A stretch of 64,000 nucleotides of DNA from DAINPP01 sp963667315 (GTDB taxonomy: Bacteria > Thermotogota > Thermotogae > MWEM01): NCBI GenBank assembly GCA_963667315.1, contig OY763325.1, positions 3,596,001 through 3,660,000 of the forward strand, written 5' to 3'. The notes beneath the pieces were generated by a model, which saw nothing but the letters and a program-made list of their open reading frames with translations, searched no databases and was not told the origin of the DNA. Shown here one piece after another: positions 1 to 7,554 of this stretch. The number at the start of each line of letters is the position of its first letter. Position 1 is the first letter of the stretch. A program made the position numbers and the translations under genes.

Positions 1-2
1 AT

Positions 3-122
3 ATCACTTCCGATGTGATCAAAGAACAGTCACTTGAGGTTGATATGATCACGGGAGCAACCTACAGCAGTCTCGTTATATTGAAGGCAGTAGAAGACTC
101 TCTTTTAAATTTAAAAAAGTGA
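3..122 (+). CDS. FMN-binding domain protein, C-terminal end (5' truncated by window edge)
   Basis: Frame 3 is open from the window edge and ends in TGA at 120-122. It gives about 39 residues that include TGATYSS followed by a helix (VILKAVEDSLLNLKK). The TGATYSS stretch matches the S/T-G-A-T/S-x-S/T flavinylation signature of FMN_bind domains (NqrC/RnfG-like and related extracytoplasmic flavoproteins), where FMN is joined covalently to the threonine. What is seen is only the tail, so the full architecture is unknown. It could be an Rnf subunit or a stand-alone FMN-binding lipoprotein. A stem-loop at 179-218 may end this transcript. Confidence 0.6.
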   Translation: MTSDVIKEQSLEVDMITGATYSSLVILKAVEDSLLNLKK

Positions 123-178
123 GCTTTTCATACTCTTGAAATGAAGTAGATTGAAAAGAGGACACAACAATCATTTGT

Positions 179-218
179 ATAAAAATTCCCGTTTAAAGTT
201 TTTAGCAGGAATTTTTAT
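179..218 (+). terminator. Stem-loop downstream of the FMN-binding gene
   Basis: A perfect 11-bp inverted repeat (ATAAAAATTCC at 179-189, GGAATTTTTAT at 208-218) surrounds an 18-nt loop, and the 3' arm itself is T-rich. It lies 57 nt after the stop codon of the preceding gene and before the promoter of the next. The large AT-rich loop makes it a weak terminator candidate. Confidence 0.4.
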
Positions 219-225
219 ATGGGGG

Positions 226-254
226 TTGATACTCTATAATCATAGTAGTATACT
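226..254 (+). promoter_or_regulatory. Probable sigma70 promoter
   Basis: TTGATA (226-231) and TATACT (249-254) are separated by 17 bp, each one mismatch from consensus. The predicted transcript begins about 20 nt before the Shine-Dalgarno GGAGGCGAT and the ATG at 283. The promoter therefore argues for the 283 start over the longer frame that opens at 151. Confidence 0.5.
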
Positions 255-282
255 ATTGCATCTTATGAATGGAGGCGATAGG

Positions 283-744
283 ATGCCGAGATTAAATGAA
301 GGTGGAAATTTTGTTTATGGTGTTTCAGTGATGAAAGAGACCTTTGAAGTGAAAATCCCCCCACAGGCGTATGAAGACTATCATTGTTGCAAGGATGCAA
401 CATTTATTCTGATGTCCGGTAGTGATGAAAGCGGTGGATTTTGTGTGACCAGCAAGAGATTACTGTCTTATTCCGAACTTCAGAATATTCTTTTTGATAA
501 CCCGTCTTTGAACGATGAAAAAGTTCATGAGGAGTGGATTCAATACAAGGGAAGAAAATATACCTGCCGAAAAAATAATGCGGGAAAAGTTGTGTTGAAT
601 GCAAAGGATCTGGAAGAACTTGAGATAGAGTCGGGTAAAGAACTGATGTGTATCAGGGGAACGGATATCGCCTTTTCCTTCGCGGCAAAAGGACTTCTGA
701 TCGAAAAGATGAAGCAATACGATGGAGAATTGGAGATGTTTTGA
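283..744 (+). CDS. Conserved hypothetical protein, 153 aa
   Basis: The ATG at 283 is preceded by GGAGGCGAT at good spacing. The frame is open back to 151, but that part has no ribosome site and contains the promoter. The protein is soluble with no signal peptide or membrane segment. It starts with a short strand (VYGVSVMKETFEVKIPPQAYEDY), then a glycine- and serine-rich turn (MSGSDESGGF). A lysine-rich middle follows, and an end that reads like a beta-strand domain with LELESGKEL-type hairpins. I do not recognise the family. It is a single-gene transcript, convergent with the PadR gene and ending at a shared bidirectional terminator. Confidence 0.6.
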   Translation: MPRLNEGGNFVYGVSVMKETFEVKIPPQAYEDYHCCKDATFILMSGSDESGGFCVTSKRLLSYSELQNILFDNPSLNDEKVHEEWIQYKGRKYTCRKNNAGKVVLNAKDLEELEIESGKELMCIRGTDIAFSFAAKGLLIEKMKQYDGELEMF

Positions 745-780
745 AATTTATCGCTTGTTGTCGATTTATACGAATGGTGT

Positions 781-808
781 TTCGGAGATTTCTTATGAAA
801 TCTCCGAA
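781..808. terminator. Bidirectional terminator between convergent genes
   Basis: A 12-bp perfect stem (TTCGGAGATTTC and GAAATCTCCGAA) with a TTAT loop lies between the stops of the hypothetical gene (744) and the PadR gene (811). It is suited to stop transcription from both sides, although the T-runs are short. Confidence 0.7.
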
Positions 809-810
809 TT

Positions 811-1335
811 CTACATGACCTTCAGGATTGATTCACTACCTTTCAGCTGAGCCTCAACGATAAGAAGATTCTGTCTTGTGTTTTCGATGATGAGTTCGGA
901 ATAGCCTGTACTTTTCATCTCATCTATCTTTTCGGCAATACCCATTTGATATTTTTTAAGCAGTATAATTCTCTTCTCAAGCAATTTTATGGTTTTGTCA
1001 ACACCCGGAATATCTGAAAAAAACATCCCGATGTTGAAATTTCGAATATCATAATCAAACCCGGATATGAAAGATTCGACAGTTCGCTCGATCTCAATTT
1101 CTCCGTTTTTTGTCAGACTATATATCTTTTTTTGAGGCATTTCCCCATCCCTTACAATTTTGACAGAAAGATATTCTTTTTTATTAGCCTGTTTTACCGT
1201 TGCATAAACCGTAGAATCCGCTATCTTATACCAGCTGTTGATATTCATCTCTTCGAGTTTTTTTATGATTTCATAAGCGTTAATGGGTTTTTTATAGATG
1301 ATGCCGAGAATCATCGTCATGGCTTTTGATAACAT
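811..1335 (-). CDS. PadR family transcriptional regulator
   Basis: A 174-aa protein with an N-terminal winged helix typical of PadR (MILGIIYKKPINAYEIIKKL, then STVYATVKQANKKEYL as recognition helix and wing) and a C-terminal helical dimerisation region (about residues 95-170) rich in Lys and Leu, as in PadR proteins with a Vir-type C-terminal domain. Such proteins are dimeric repressors that respond to small molecules and often act on their own operon. The start is an ATG with GGAGCG upstream. It follows the P-loop kinase gene with a 27-bp gap, so the two are probably co-transcribed. No operator was identified, and what it senses is not visible. Confidence 0.85.
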   Translation of the reverse strand: MLSKAMTMILGIIYKKPINAYEIIKKLEEMNINSWYKIADSTVYATVKQANKKEYLSVKIVRDGEMPQKKIYSLTKNGEIEIERTVESFISGFDYDIRNFNIGMFFSDIPGVDKTIKLLEKRIILLKKYQMGIAEKIDEMKSTGYSELIIENTRQNLLIVEAQLKGSESILKVM

Positions 1336-1362
1336 GTGAACGCTCCATTTTTTTAAATATTT

Positions 1363-1998
1363 TTAAAGGGAAAAGTGTCTTTTTATTGAATCAGCCGTTT
1401 CTTCAATTGAGTTCGAACCGTCTATTGTCAATATTTTAGAATCATACGCTTTTGCTTGAGTACCTACAATTTGCCCAAACTGATGATCTCTTTCCATCCA
1501 GTTTTTAAAGGCAACTTCCGGCTCATCACATTCAGCAAGAATATATTTTATGAATTCCCGTTCCGAATACTTTTTCACCTGAAATTCTCTTGTCGGAATC
1601 ATATATATCAATCTATCATTCGGAACTTTAAGACCCTGCATTAACTCCGGGATCAAAGCCGCTCCTTCAACGATGATTAGCTGCTCTTCCGACAATGAAA
1701 ACAAATCGTCAAGTATCATCTCAAACCTTTCCCTGTAAATCTGAAACTCCTCTTCCACTTGAATTTCAACAGGTCTCATCCACAGTTCATTCCAATCAGG
1801 GTTTTGCCATTTACACATTAGTGGATGTTTTTCAGGAGTAATCCGTTTAAGATGGTCTGAATCATGATCATCAACCTTGTAATAAAGCAACGCGTATTCC
1901 TCGGATAAAAGTTCTGAAACGGTACTCTTCCCTGAACAGGGAGAACCCCCTATGAAATAAGTTCTGTTGATTAATGAGTTTATCTTTTCTTTCTGCAA
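1363..1998 (-). CDS. P-loop kinase-like NTPase (AAA_33/AAA_18 type)
   Basis: The N-terminus carries a strong Walker A motif, GGSPCSGKST, following a beta strand (TYFIGG). It is followed by a YYKVDDHD segment suited to Mg2+ or substrate binding and, mid-protein, the hydrophobic strand LIIVEGAALIPELM typical of kinase-fold NTPases. The likely start is the TTG at 1998, because AAAGGAG lies 7 nt upstream. An earlier TTG at 2031 has no ribosome site. The family includes uncharacterised small-molecule kinases, and the substrate cannot be read from sequence. It is first in a two-gene unit with the PadR regulator. Confidence 0.7.
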   Translation of the reverse strand: MQKEKINSLINRTYFIGGSPCSGKSTVSELLSEEYALLYYKVDDHDSDHLKRITPEKHPLMCKWQNPDWNELWMRPVEIQVEEEFQIYRERFEMILDDLFSLSEEQLIIVEGAALIPELMQGLKVPNDRLIYMIPTREFQVKKYSEREFIKYILAECDEPEVAFKNWMERDHQFGQIVGTQAKAYDSKILTIDGSNSIEETADSIKRHFSL

Positions 1999-2082
1999 AG
2001 TAAAGCTCCTTTCAATCCAGCAATCAATCAATTATATCATCTTGATCTTTTTGTCATTAATAGAAATAGCGATAAGTAATTC

Positions 2083-2111
2083 TTGACAAAATAGAAATTT
2101 TTTGATAGTAT
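2083..2111 (+). promoter_or_regulatory. Promoter of the flavoprotein-tetR operon
   Basis: A perfect TTGACA (2083-2088) lies 17 bp from TAGTAT (2106-2111). The palindromic operator begins at the next base, so a bound repressor would cover the transcription start. Confidence 0.7.
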
Positions 2112-2135
2112 ATGAATGAATAAAAATTCATTCAT
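2112..2135 (+). promoter_or_regulatory. TetR-type operator palindrome
   Basis: A perfect inverted repeat with two 10-bp arms (ATGAATGAAT and ATTCATTCAT) around a 4-bp AT centre starts directly after the -10 box. A further TTCATTCATT continues downstream. Operators with the TGAATGA/TCATTCA theme are common for TetR proteins, and a tetR gene is the second gene of this operon. I infer autorepression. Confidence 0.75.
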
Positions 2136-2171
2136 TCATTTTATCGAAATTAAATCAAAGAGGTGACCAAA

Positions 2172-2939
2172 ATGAAAAACATTACAGTGTTCATTGGAAG
2201 CGCGAGGAAAAAGGCAACGTATACGGCTGTTAGAGAATTTGAGGAGAATCTGAAAAAATTACAGGAGGTTAATTTTGAATATGTCTTTTTAAGTGAATAC
2301 AATCTGCAACCATGCAAAGGTTGTCTTGTTTGTTTCAACAAAGGGGAGGCGAATTGTCCGCTTGAAGATGACAGGGATATTCTGCTTGAAAAGATCGAAA
2401 AATCAGATGGCATTATCATGGCGACACCGGTCTATTCATTTCATGTATCAACCTTCATGAAGCTTTTTCTCGACAGAATAGCCTTTGTTTTCCATCGACC
2501 GAGATGCTTTGATAAAACATGGACGGCGATCGTGACCCAGGGAATCTCTGGTGGAAAAGAGGTAAGCAAATATCTGGATAAGGTTGGCGCCTTCTTTGGA
2601 TTTCAGATTGTAAAAGGGAGTGTTCTGACGACGCTGGATCCGATGACGAAAAAACAGGAAGTTGAGTTAAAGAAAAAAATGAAGAAGGCTGCAGGAAGGT
2701 ATCATGAAATTCTGAGAAGGGAGAAAAACCCCACACCATCTCTTCTTCAACTAATGCTGTTCAGAATCGTTCGATCCAATATGCGGGCTTTGAATGATGA
2801 TTTTTACGATCATACGTATTACAAACAAAATGGCTGGCTGACATCGGACTATTATTATGATACATCATTCGGTATAATGAAGGGGATGTTTGGTCATCTC
2901 TTTGACTTTATGGGCAGACAGATGGCGAAAAAAATGTAA
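2172..2939 (+). CDS. Flavodoxin-fold NAD(P)H-dependent FMN reductase / iron-sulfur flavoprotein-like
   Basis: The first 130 residues follow the flavodoxin-like fold: strand VFIGSARKKATY (FMN phosphate loop), then PCKGCLVCFNKGEANCPLED with four cysteines, then DGIIMATPVYSFHVSTFMK, the usual flavin-contact segment of this family. The cysteine cluster resembles iron-sulfur flavoproteins and multimeric flavodoxin reductases. The C-terminal about 100 residues are basic and aromatic and less typical. The ATG at 2172 is chosen because AGAGGTG sits 7 nt upstream; the GTG at 2163 lies inside that ribosome site. It is first in an operon with a TetR regulator, a layout often seen for quinone or nitroaromatic stress reductases. 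The substrate is unknown. Confidence 0.8.
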   Translation: MKNITVFIGSARKKATYTAVREFEENLKKLQEVNFEYVFLSEYNLQPCKGCLVCFNKGEANCPLEDDRDILLEKIEKSDGIIMATPVYSFHVSTFMKLFLDRIAFVFHRPRCFDKTWTAIVTQGISGGKEVSKYLDKVGAFFGFQIVKGSVLTTLDPMTKKQEVELKKKMKKAAGRYHEILRREKNPTPSLLQLMLFRIVRSNMRALNDDFYDHTYYKQNGWLTSDYYYDTSFGIMKGMFGHLFDFMGRQMAKKM

Positions 2940-2956
2940 AAATCTGAGGTGTTGAC

Positions 2957-3535
2957 ATGGAAAAAAGAGAAGCTATTCTGAAAAGTGCAGAAAAGTTGTT
3001 TGCTGAAAAAGGCTTCAAGGCAACAAATGTGGCAGCCGTGATGGAAAAAGCGAATCTTGGAACGGGAACTTTTTACAATTATTTTCCCTCTAAAGAAGCC
3101 CTGTTTATGGAGATTTTTATGGAAGAGAATGTGAAATTGAAAAAACAGATCATGCATGAAACAGATCTGAACGGTGACCCGTTTGAAGTGATGGGGCATT
3201 TAATGACCTTGAATGCAACGGGGATGACGGAAAATCCGATCCTCAAAGAATGGTATAACCGTGAAATATTCTCGAAAATTGAAAAGAAATACAAGGAAAG
3301 TAAAGGGATAGACCATTTCGATTTTATGTTTGACACTTTTGTGGAAGTTGTAAAAAAATGGCAGGAAACCGGGAAAATGAGAAAGGATATTTCTGCTGAA
3401 ATGATCATGGCAATATTTTCCGCTCTTATCAGTATCGATACGCATAAAGAAGAAATAGGGTTTCAATATTTTCCGGAAATTGTCCAATATATGTCAGGAT
3501 TTGTCATGCAGGGTCTTCTTGCAAAAAAAGAATAG
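2957..3535 (+). CDS. TetR/AcrR family transcriptional regulator
   Basis: A 192-aa protein with the canonical TetR N-terminus: AILKSAEKLFAEKGFKATNV, then helix-turn-helix VAAVMEKANLGTGTFYNYFPSKEALF. The remaining 140 residues are the variable helical ligand domain. GAGGTG precedes the ATG and the gene lies 17 bp after the flavoprotein stop, so it is the second gene of one operon. The near-perfect palindrome overlapping the operon start (2112-2135) is its likely operator. It ends in TAG, showing that TAG is an ordinary stop in this genome. Confidence 0.92.
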   Translation: MEKREAILKSAEKLFAEKGFKATNVAAVMEKANLGTGTFYNYFPSKEALFMEIFMEENVKLKKQIMHETDLNGDPFEVMGHLMTLNATGMTENPILKEWYNREIFSKIEKKYKESKGIDHFDFMFDTFVEVVKKWQETGKMRKDISAEMIMAIFSALISIDTHKEEIGFQYFPEIVQYMSGFVMQGLLAKKE

Positions 3536-3571
3536 ATTATTTGAAAAAGAATCACTTTTATGATTCAAAGA

Positions 3572-3580
3572 TGTTATAAT
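3572..3580 (+). promoter_or_regulatory. Extended -10 promoter of the hybrid kinase gene
   Basis: TGTTATAAT (3572-3580) is a perfect -10 hexamer with the TGn extension. The -35 region is poor. A small inverted repeat (GAATCA and TGATTC, around 3549-3566) overlaps the upstream region and may act as a weak terminator for the tetR operon. Confidence 0.45.
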
Positions 3581-3621
3581 GAGTAAATATTGTAGCTAAT
3601 ATGTAAATAGGGGAGAATATT

Positions 3622-5343
3622 ATGCCAAAAGAGCTGGAAAGACATATTGATGCGATCAGAGAGATTAAAGATGTTTTTGTACAGTTATCCAAAGATAGTG
3701 GATTGGAGGGCATAGTTATAAACGATGAGACCTATCTCACGGTGTACAACGCCTTGAATGATGTTACTGATGCGTTGGAAAAAAAGAAAAATGAGATACA
3801 AACCATTTACGAAAAAACTCAGCATACAGTCCGGCAATATGAATCACTTTTCTTTGATAATGCCTCAATTATGCTGCTTATTGATCCATCTTCGGGGAGG
3901 ATTGTTAATGCGAATAAAGCGGCCTGTGAATTTTACGGTTACCCTTCCGAGGTTTTAAAAGCGATGAAAATTAATGAAATCAATATACTTTCGCCGGAGG
4001 AGATTCATGCTGAAATGAAAAGAGCAGAGCGGGGCCATAAGAATTATTTTCTCTTCAAGCATCGGCTTTCTGATGGTACCGTTAAACTCGTAGAGGTTTA
4101 CAGCGGTAAAATCAGTATGTACAATCGAGATTTGCTGTATTCCATCATCCATGACATAACAGATCGCGTGAAAGCGGAAAAGGCTTTGATAGAAAGTGAA
4201 AAGAGAGCCAATGCAGCCAATCAGGCGAAATCTGACTTTCTCGCCAATATGAGTCATGAGATCAGAACGCCTATGAATGGTGTGATCGGATTTTCTGAAT
4301 TATTGCAGAATACCGACCTTGATGAGATTCAGAAGCAATATCTTGAGAATATCAAAGTGTCTGGAAGGGTCCTTTTGAACATTATTAATGATGTGTTGGA
4401 TTATTCAAAAATCGAAGCGGGTAAAATGGACTTTGAAGAACGCCCCGTTAATCTCAAAGAACTGCTTGAACATGCTTATCACCTGCTTAACGCCCTGTTG
4501 AACGATAAAAATGTTGAAGCCCGTGTTTTTACCGCAGGGGAATTCCCACGTTATGTCCTGACGGATGAGTTCAGACTGACGCAGGTGTTGAACAACCTTA
4601 TTTCAAATGCCGTTAAATTTACTGAAAGGGGTTTTATCACGATTGGGGCTGAGATAATACAGAAAAATGCTGAGGGTTGCAAGTGTAGAATTTTCGTTTC
4701 CGATACCGGGAAGGGAATTGCAGAGGAAAATCAATAGAAGATATTCTCTCTGTTTACGCAGGAGGATTCAAGTATCACGAGAAAATATGGTGGAACCGGT
4801 TTAGGCCTCTCGATCTCCAATAGTATATTAAAGGCGATGAACACTTCGCTTGAAGTTGAATCGGAATTACACAAGGGAAGTTGTTTTTCTTTTACCTTAT
4901 CGCTGAAAACAGCGAAGGATGAATGTCATACGCAAGACAATCACAAAACAGGAAATAAAGTCACAAAAAAGGCTGATGCAAATATTCTCGTTGCGGAAGA
5001 CAATATGATCAATTTTAATCTCGTGAAAGCCATATTGGCTTCAAAATACCCTGAAATGAAAATTACACAGGCAAAAAATGGTCGTGAAGTGGTTACATTA
5101 TGTAAATCTGAAAACTTTGATCTGATCTTGATGGACATCAGAATGCCTGAAATGGATGGCTATCAGGCAACAAAGCTTGTCAGGCAGCAGATATTCGGAA
5201 AGTCTATCCCAATCATCGCATTGACCGCATCGGTGAATCAGGAAAAGCTCGATCAAACGGAACAAGCCGGCATGGATGATTATCTGATTAAACCGTTTGT
5301 GCAGGAAAAACTCATTGAAGTGATCGAGAAATACCTTTCCTGA
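3622..5343 (+). pseudogene. PAS-containing hybrid sensor histidine kinase interrupted by one in-frame TAG
   Basis: A continuous reading frame of 574 codons is broken only by TAG at 4735-4737 (codon 372). Order: helical N-terminus (about 1-75), PAS domain (about 78-190), HisKA with phospho-acceptor His212 (FLANMSHEIRTPMNG), HATPase with N box (QVLNNLISNAVKFT) and G1 box (SDTGKGIAEENQ), then the TAG, then KIFSLFTQEDSS and GGTGLGLSISN (G2 region). A receiver domain follows from about residue 454, with acidic AEDN, Asp505 (LMDIRMP) and KPF. No frameshift exists; alignment with the intact paralogue at 32582-34486 places the TAG at a normal residue. Truncation at 372 would remove the ATP lid and the receiver. 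Point mutation or sequencing error is likeliest. No membrane segment, so it is cytosolic. Confidence 0.85.
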
Positions 5344-5345
5344 AA

Positions 5346-5855
5346 TTATTTTCGTAAGGCCATCTGGGTGCTTTTTTTGACAAATTCTCGATATAAATCC
5401 TGAGAACTCAATTGCCGATGATAATAAAATGAAACCCCAAAAGTTTTTTCATTTGAATGACGGAGCCTGTTTAAAAACTTTTCTGCCGTATCATCTTCAA
5501 AAAGGAAATCTATCATGCAGTGTTCAGCCCCATAGATTTCAGTTCGATAAGCAGTATTGAAAAAGGTTTTGTAAATCGCTTTTTCCAGTGTCTTTTTGTC
5601 AACAAAGAATTCGAAAAAAATACCATCAAGATTGAACCCGATATCCCCCCCTTTTTCAAATGAACAGACAGGGATGGGATATTCCTGAAGGCATTGTTTT
5701 CCATTGATCTTCAGATAATTTTTTGGATAGAAGCCGTATTTATGCCCGATCCCCCTCTCATTTAGAAACGAGTGGAATTCCTGCGCTTTGGAATAAATTG
5801 CATTCAGCAGTTCATGTGCTGTCAGAATTTCTGAGGGGTTTGCCTTTGAACACAT
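5346..5855 (-). CDS. Hypothetical protein, about 170 aa
   Basis: A soluble protein of unknown family with no signal or membrane segment. Notable are an aromatic central region (GDIGFNLDGIFFEFFVDKK) and a C-terminal segment with many basic residues. The ATG at 5855 overlaps the TGA of the preceding EFR1 gene (TGATG arrangement), so it is translationally coupled and probably works with that flavodoxin/ferredoxin protein. A TTG one codon earlier is also open. The pattern of conserved-looking Phe, Tyr and Gly suggests a small-ligand-binding fold, but I cannot assign a function. Confidence 0.6.
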   Translation of the reverse strand: MCSKANPSEILTAHELLNAIYSKAQEFHSFLNERGIGHKYGFYPKNYLKINGKQCLQEYPIPVCSFEKGGDIGFNLDGIFFEFFVDKKTLEKAIYKTFFNTAYRTEIYGAEHCMIDFLFEDDTAEKFLNRLRHSNEKTFGVSFYYHRQLSSQDLYREFVKKSTQMALRK

Positions 5856-6697
5856 CAAACGGACGTCCTGTTTTGAAGGATATCTGACAAAGAAACATCA
5901 GGGTGATGATATTTTTTAACGTTTAAATTTGTATTACCCAGTGTTATAGCACTTTGTGGACACCATTGCAGACAGGCAAAACAGTTTGCGCAATGATCGC
6001 CCCAGACAGGTTTGCCGTTTTTTAGTGTAATATTACCCGTTGGACAGATTTTAACGCAGGTTCCGCAGCCGATACATTTATCGTTTGCGGTATAGGCAAT
6101 AGATTCCCAGCCGTGACGTGCCACTTTGAACAGCATCCTGGAGAGTGTCGGAATTGTCTTGAATAACATTCCCTGAAGGAGATAAATGTTCATCAGCTCA
6201 CCAAAATTATTCCTGTCAACGGGAAGAACCTTTCTTTCTTTGACAGCTTCGAATATTAAGTGTTTTCTTTCATCCCATTTCTGAAAGGCTTGCTGATGCT
6301 GTTTTTCAGAGAATACACCCGACCCGATACCGTTATGAGGCATCTGAACGGCAAACCCAAGTGAAAGTTCTCCGCCTGCTTTGTGGATATCTTCCTTAAA
6401 AAGCTGCATGCCTTTCGAAGGTGCTATGCCGAAAGTGCTGACGGCAAAGAGATATTTTCCCTTTAGTCCGCTCAGTTTTGAGACAAATTTCTGCATATAT
6501 TCGGGTGCCTTGAAATCGTAAAGCGGAAAAACGAAACCTACCAGATCAGAATCGACAATAAGGGTATCAATCTTTTCAAAATTAGTGATATCCACTGTAC
6601 AGGCATCTATGTCTTTAGCAATTTCTTCTGCAACTTTAAATGAATTTCCGGTACCGGTAAAATAATATACTACAGCTTTACTTTCAGAAGTTGTCAT
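5855..6697 (-). CDS. EFR1 family flavodoxin-ferredoxin fusion
   Basis: The N-terminal flavodoxin-like domain shows the FMN phosphate loop YYFTGTGNSFKVAEEI near residues 12-27 and a PLYDFKAPEYM contact loop. The C-terminal 70 residues hold two 4Fe-4S clusters, CIGCGTCVKICP and CANCFACLQWCP. This is the EFR1 arrangement, a cytosolic electron carrier that can bridge flavin and iron-sulfur centres; partners are generally unknown. The ATG at 6697 is preceded by GGGGAGG, whereas the longer frame to 6730 has no ribosome site. It is co-transcribed with a Nudix gene upstream and a hypothetical gene downstream. A second family member lies at 27011-27853. Confidence 0.9.
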   Translation of the reverse strand: MTTSESKAVVYYFTGTGNSFKVAEEIAKDIDACTVDITNFEKIDTLIVDSDLVGFVFPLYDFKAPEYMQKFVSKLSGLKGKYLFAVSTFGIAPSKGMQLFKEDIHKAGGELSLGFAVQMPHNGIGSGVFSEKQHQQAFQKWDERKHLIFEAVKERKVLPVDRNNFGELMNIYLLQGMLFKTIPTLSRMLFKVARHGWESIAYTANDKCIGCGTCVKICPTGNITLKNGKPVWGDHCANCFACLQWCPQSAITLGNTNLNVKKYHHPDVSLSDILQNRTSV

Positions 6698-6726
6698 CTG
6701 CCTCCCCTTCTTCCCTGAGTAAGTCG

Positions 6727-7212
6727 TCAAAATACACTTGGATAATCGGCGTTTCTTTCCGAATACTTTTCCCTGTATTTTTCTATGATAGCCATCACAA
6801 ATCCAGTTACGTTTTCCGGTAAATCAAACGGATCAATATATTCCGCAACATCACATTCTATGCCATCCGGTGTGATTTCACCGGAATAATCAGTGCAGGT
6901 GTAAACGGCGGCAACGTTGTATACTTCATCCCCGTTGGGGTAGAAGTAATGCATGTGCTGACCGGAAAAGACATCCATCAACTGCATTTGTCCCGCATCT
7001 ACACCTATTTCCTCTTTGAGTTCTCTTCTGGCACAATCTTCGAGACTTTCGCCAAGTTCCATGGAACCACCGGGGAATCCCCAATTAAGCGTTGCCTTGT
7101 TCAGAATCATGAGGATCTTTTTTTCTTCATTAATCAGAATCACCGCTGAACCCGTCTGAATCAAGGGAATCTTTCCAACCTTTTTTCTCAGATTCATGAT
7201 ATATCCGTCCAT
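6727..7212 (-). CDS. Nudix hydrolase
   Basis: The 161-aa protein contains a complete Nudix box, from GGSMELGE to RELKEEIGV, matching GX5EX7REUXEEXGU, so the catalytic Mg2+ site is intact. The N-terminal strand TGSAVILINEEKKILMI and the aromatic region around HMHYFYPNGDEVYNV are usual for ADP-ribose or nucleotide-sugar type Nudix enzymes. The exact substrate cannot be told. AAGGGG precedes the ATG at 7212. It sits 10 bp after ydbC and 29 bp before the EFR1 gene, all on the minus strand. Confidence 0.9.
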   Translation of the reverse strand: MDGYIMNLRKKVGKIPLIQTGSAVILINEEKKILMILNKATLNWGFPGGSMELGESLEDCARRELKEEIGVDAGQMQLMDVFSGQHMHYFYPNGDEVYNVAAVYTCTDYSGEITPDGIECDVAEYIDPFDLPENVTGFVMAIIEKYREKYSERNADYPSVF

Positions 7213-7222
7213 AGAATACCCC

Positions 7223-7444
7223 TTAAATGTCCATCTGATTCAAAACTTCTTTTAGTTTTTTCAATTCATCAAGTGTGAGCGTGATACCTTTTCCCATCTT
7301 GGCGTGTTCCGGTGCCCAGTCCCGAATATCATATTTCGGTTCTCTTTCGTTCCAGCTGATAAGGGATACCTCTTTCGTCCAACCCGTTTTGTTTTCTGAA
7401 AGTGTTCCGAATGTCTTAACGATTTCATATTTAAATTCTGCCAT
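7223..7444 (-). CDS. ydbC: YdbC-like PC4/p15 single-stranded nucleic-acid-binding protein
   Basis: The 73-aa protein is recognisable by the block YDIRDWAPEHAKMGKGITLT together with TGWTKEVSLISWNE. These are the signature stretches of the YdbC family, which folds like the C-terminal domain of eukaryotic PC4 and binds single-stranded DNA as a dimer. The C-terminal helix LDELKKLKEVLNQMD is the dimer helix. AGAGGGG precedes the ATG. It is first in the ydbC-Nudix-EFR1-hypothetical unit. Its precise cell role is not settled. Confidence 0.88.
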   Translation of the reverse strand: MAEFKYEIVKTFGTLSENKTGWTKEVSLISWNEREPKYDIRDWAPEHAKMGKGITLTLDELKKLKEVLNQMDI

Positions 7445-7554
7445 TTTTTTCCCCTCTTTTCTTTTTTGATAATCCTATTATAGCATTAGAATTATTCGTC
7501 CGTGGTTTATAATAGAGCTGTTTTAGTCAATCAAACAAAAGTGTGGTGAGGGAA

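Noticed and set aside
1400..1440. tRNA T-loop-like GTTCGAACC
   Set aside because: It lies inside the P-loop kinase coding sequence and has no acceptor, D or anticodon stems around it.
3622..5343. TAG read as pyrrolysine or another amino acid
   Set aside because: TAG ends ordinary genes nearby and no other in-frame TAG is read through in the window; the affected position is not a known pyrrolysine site.
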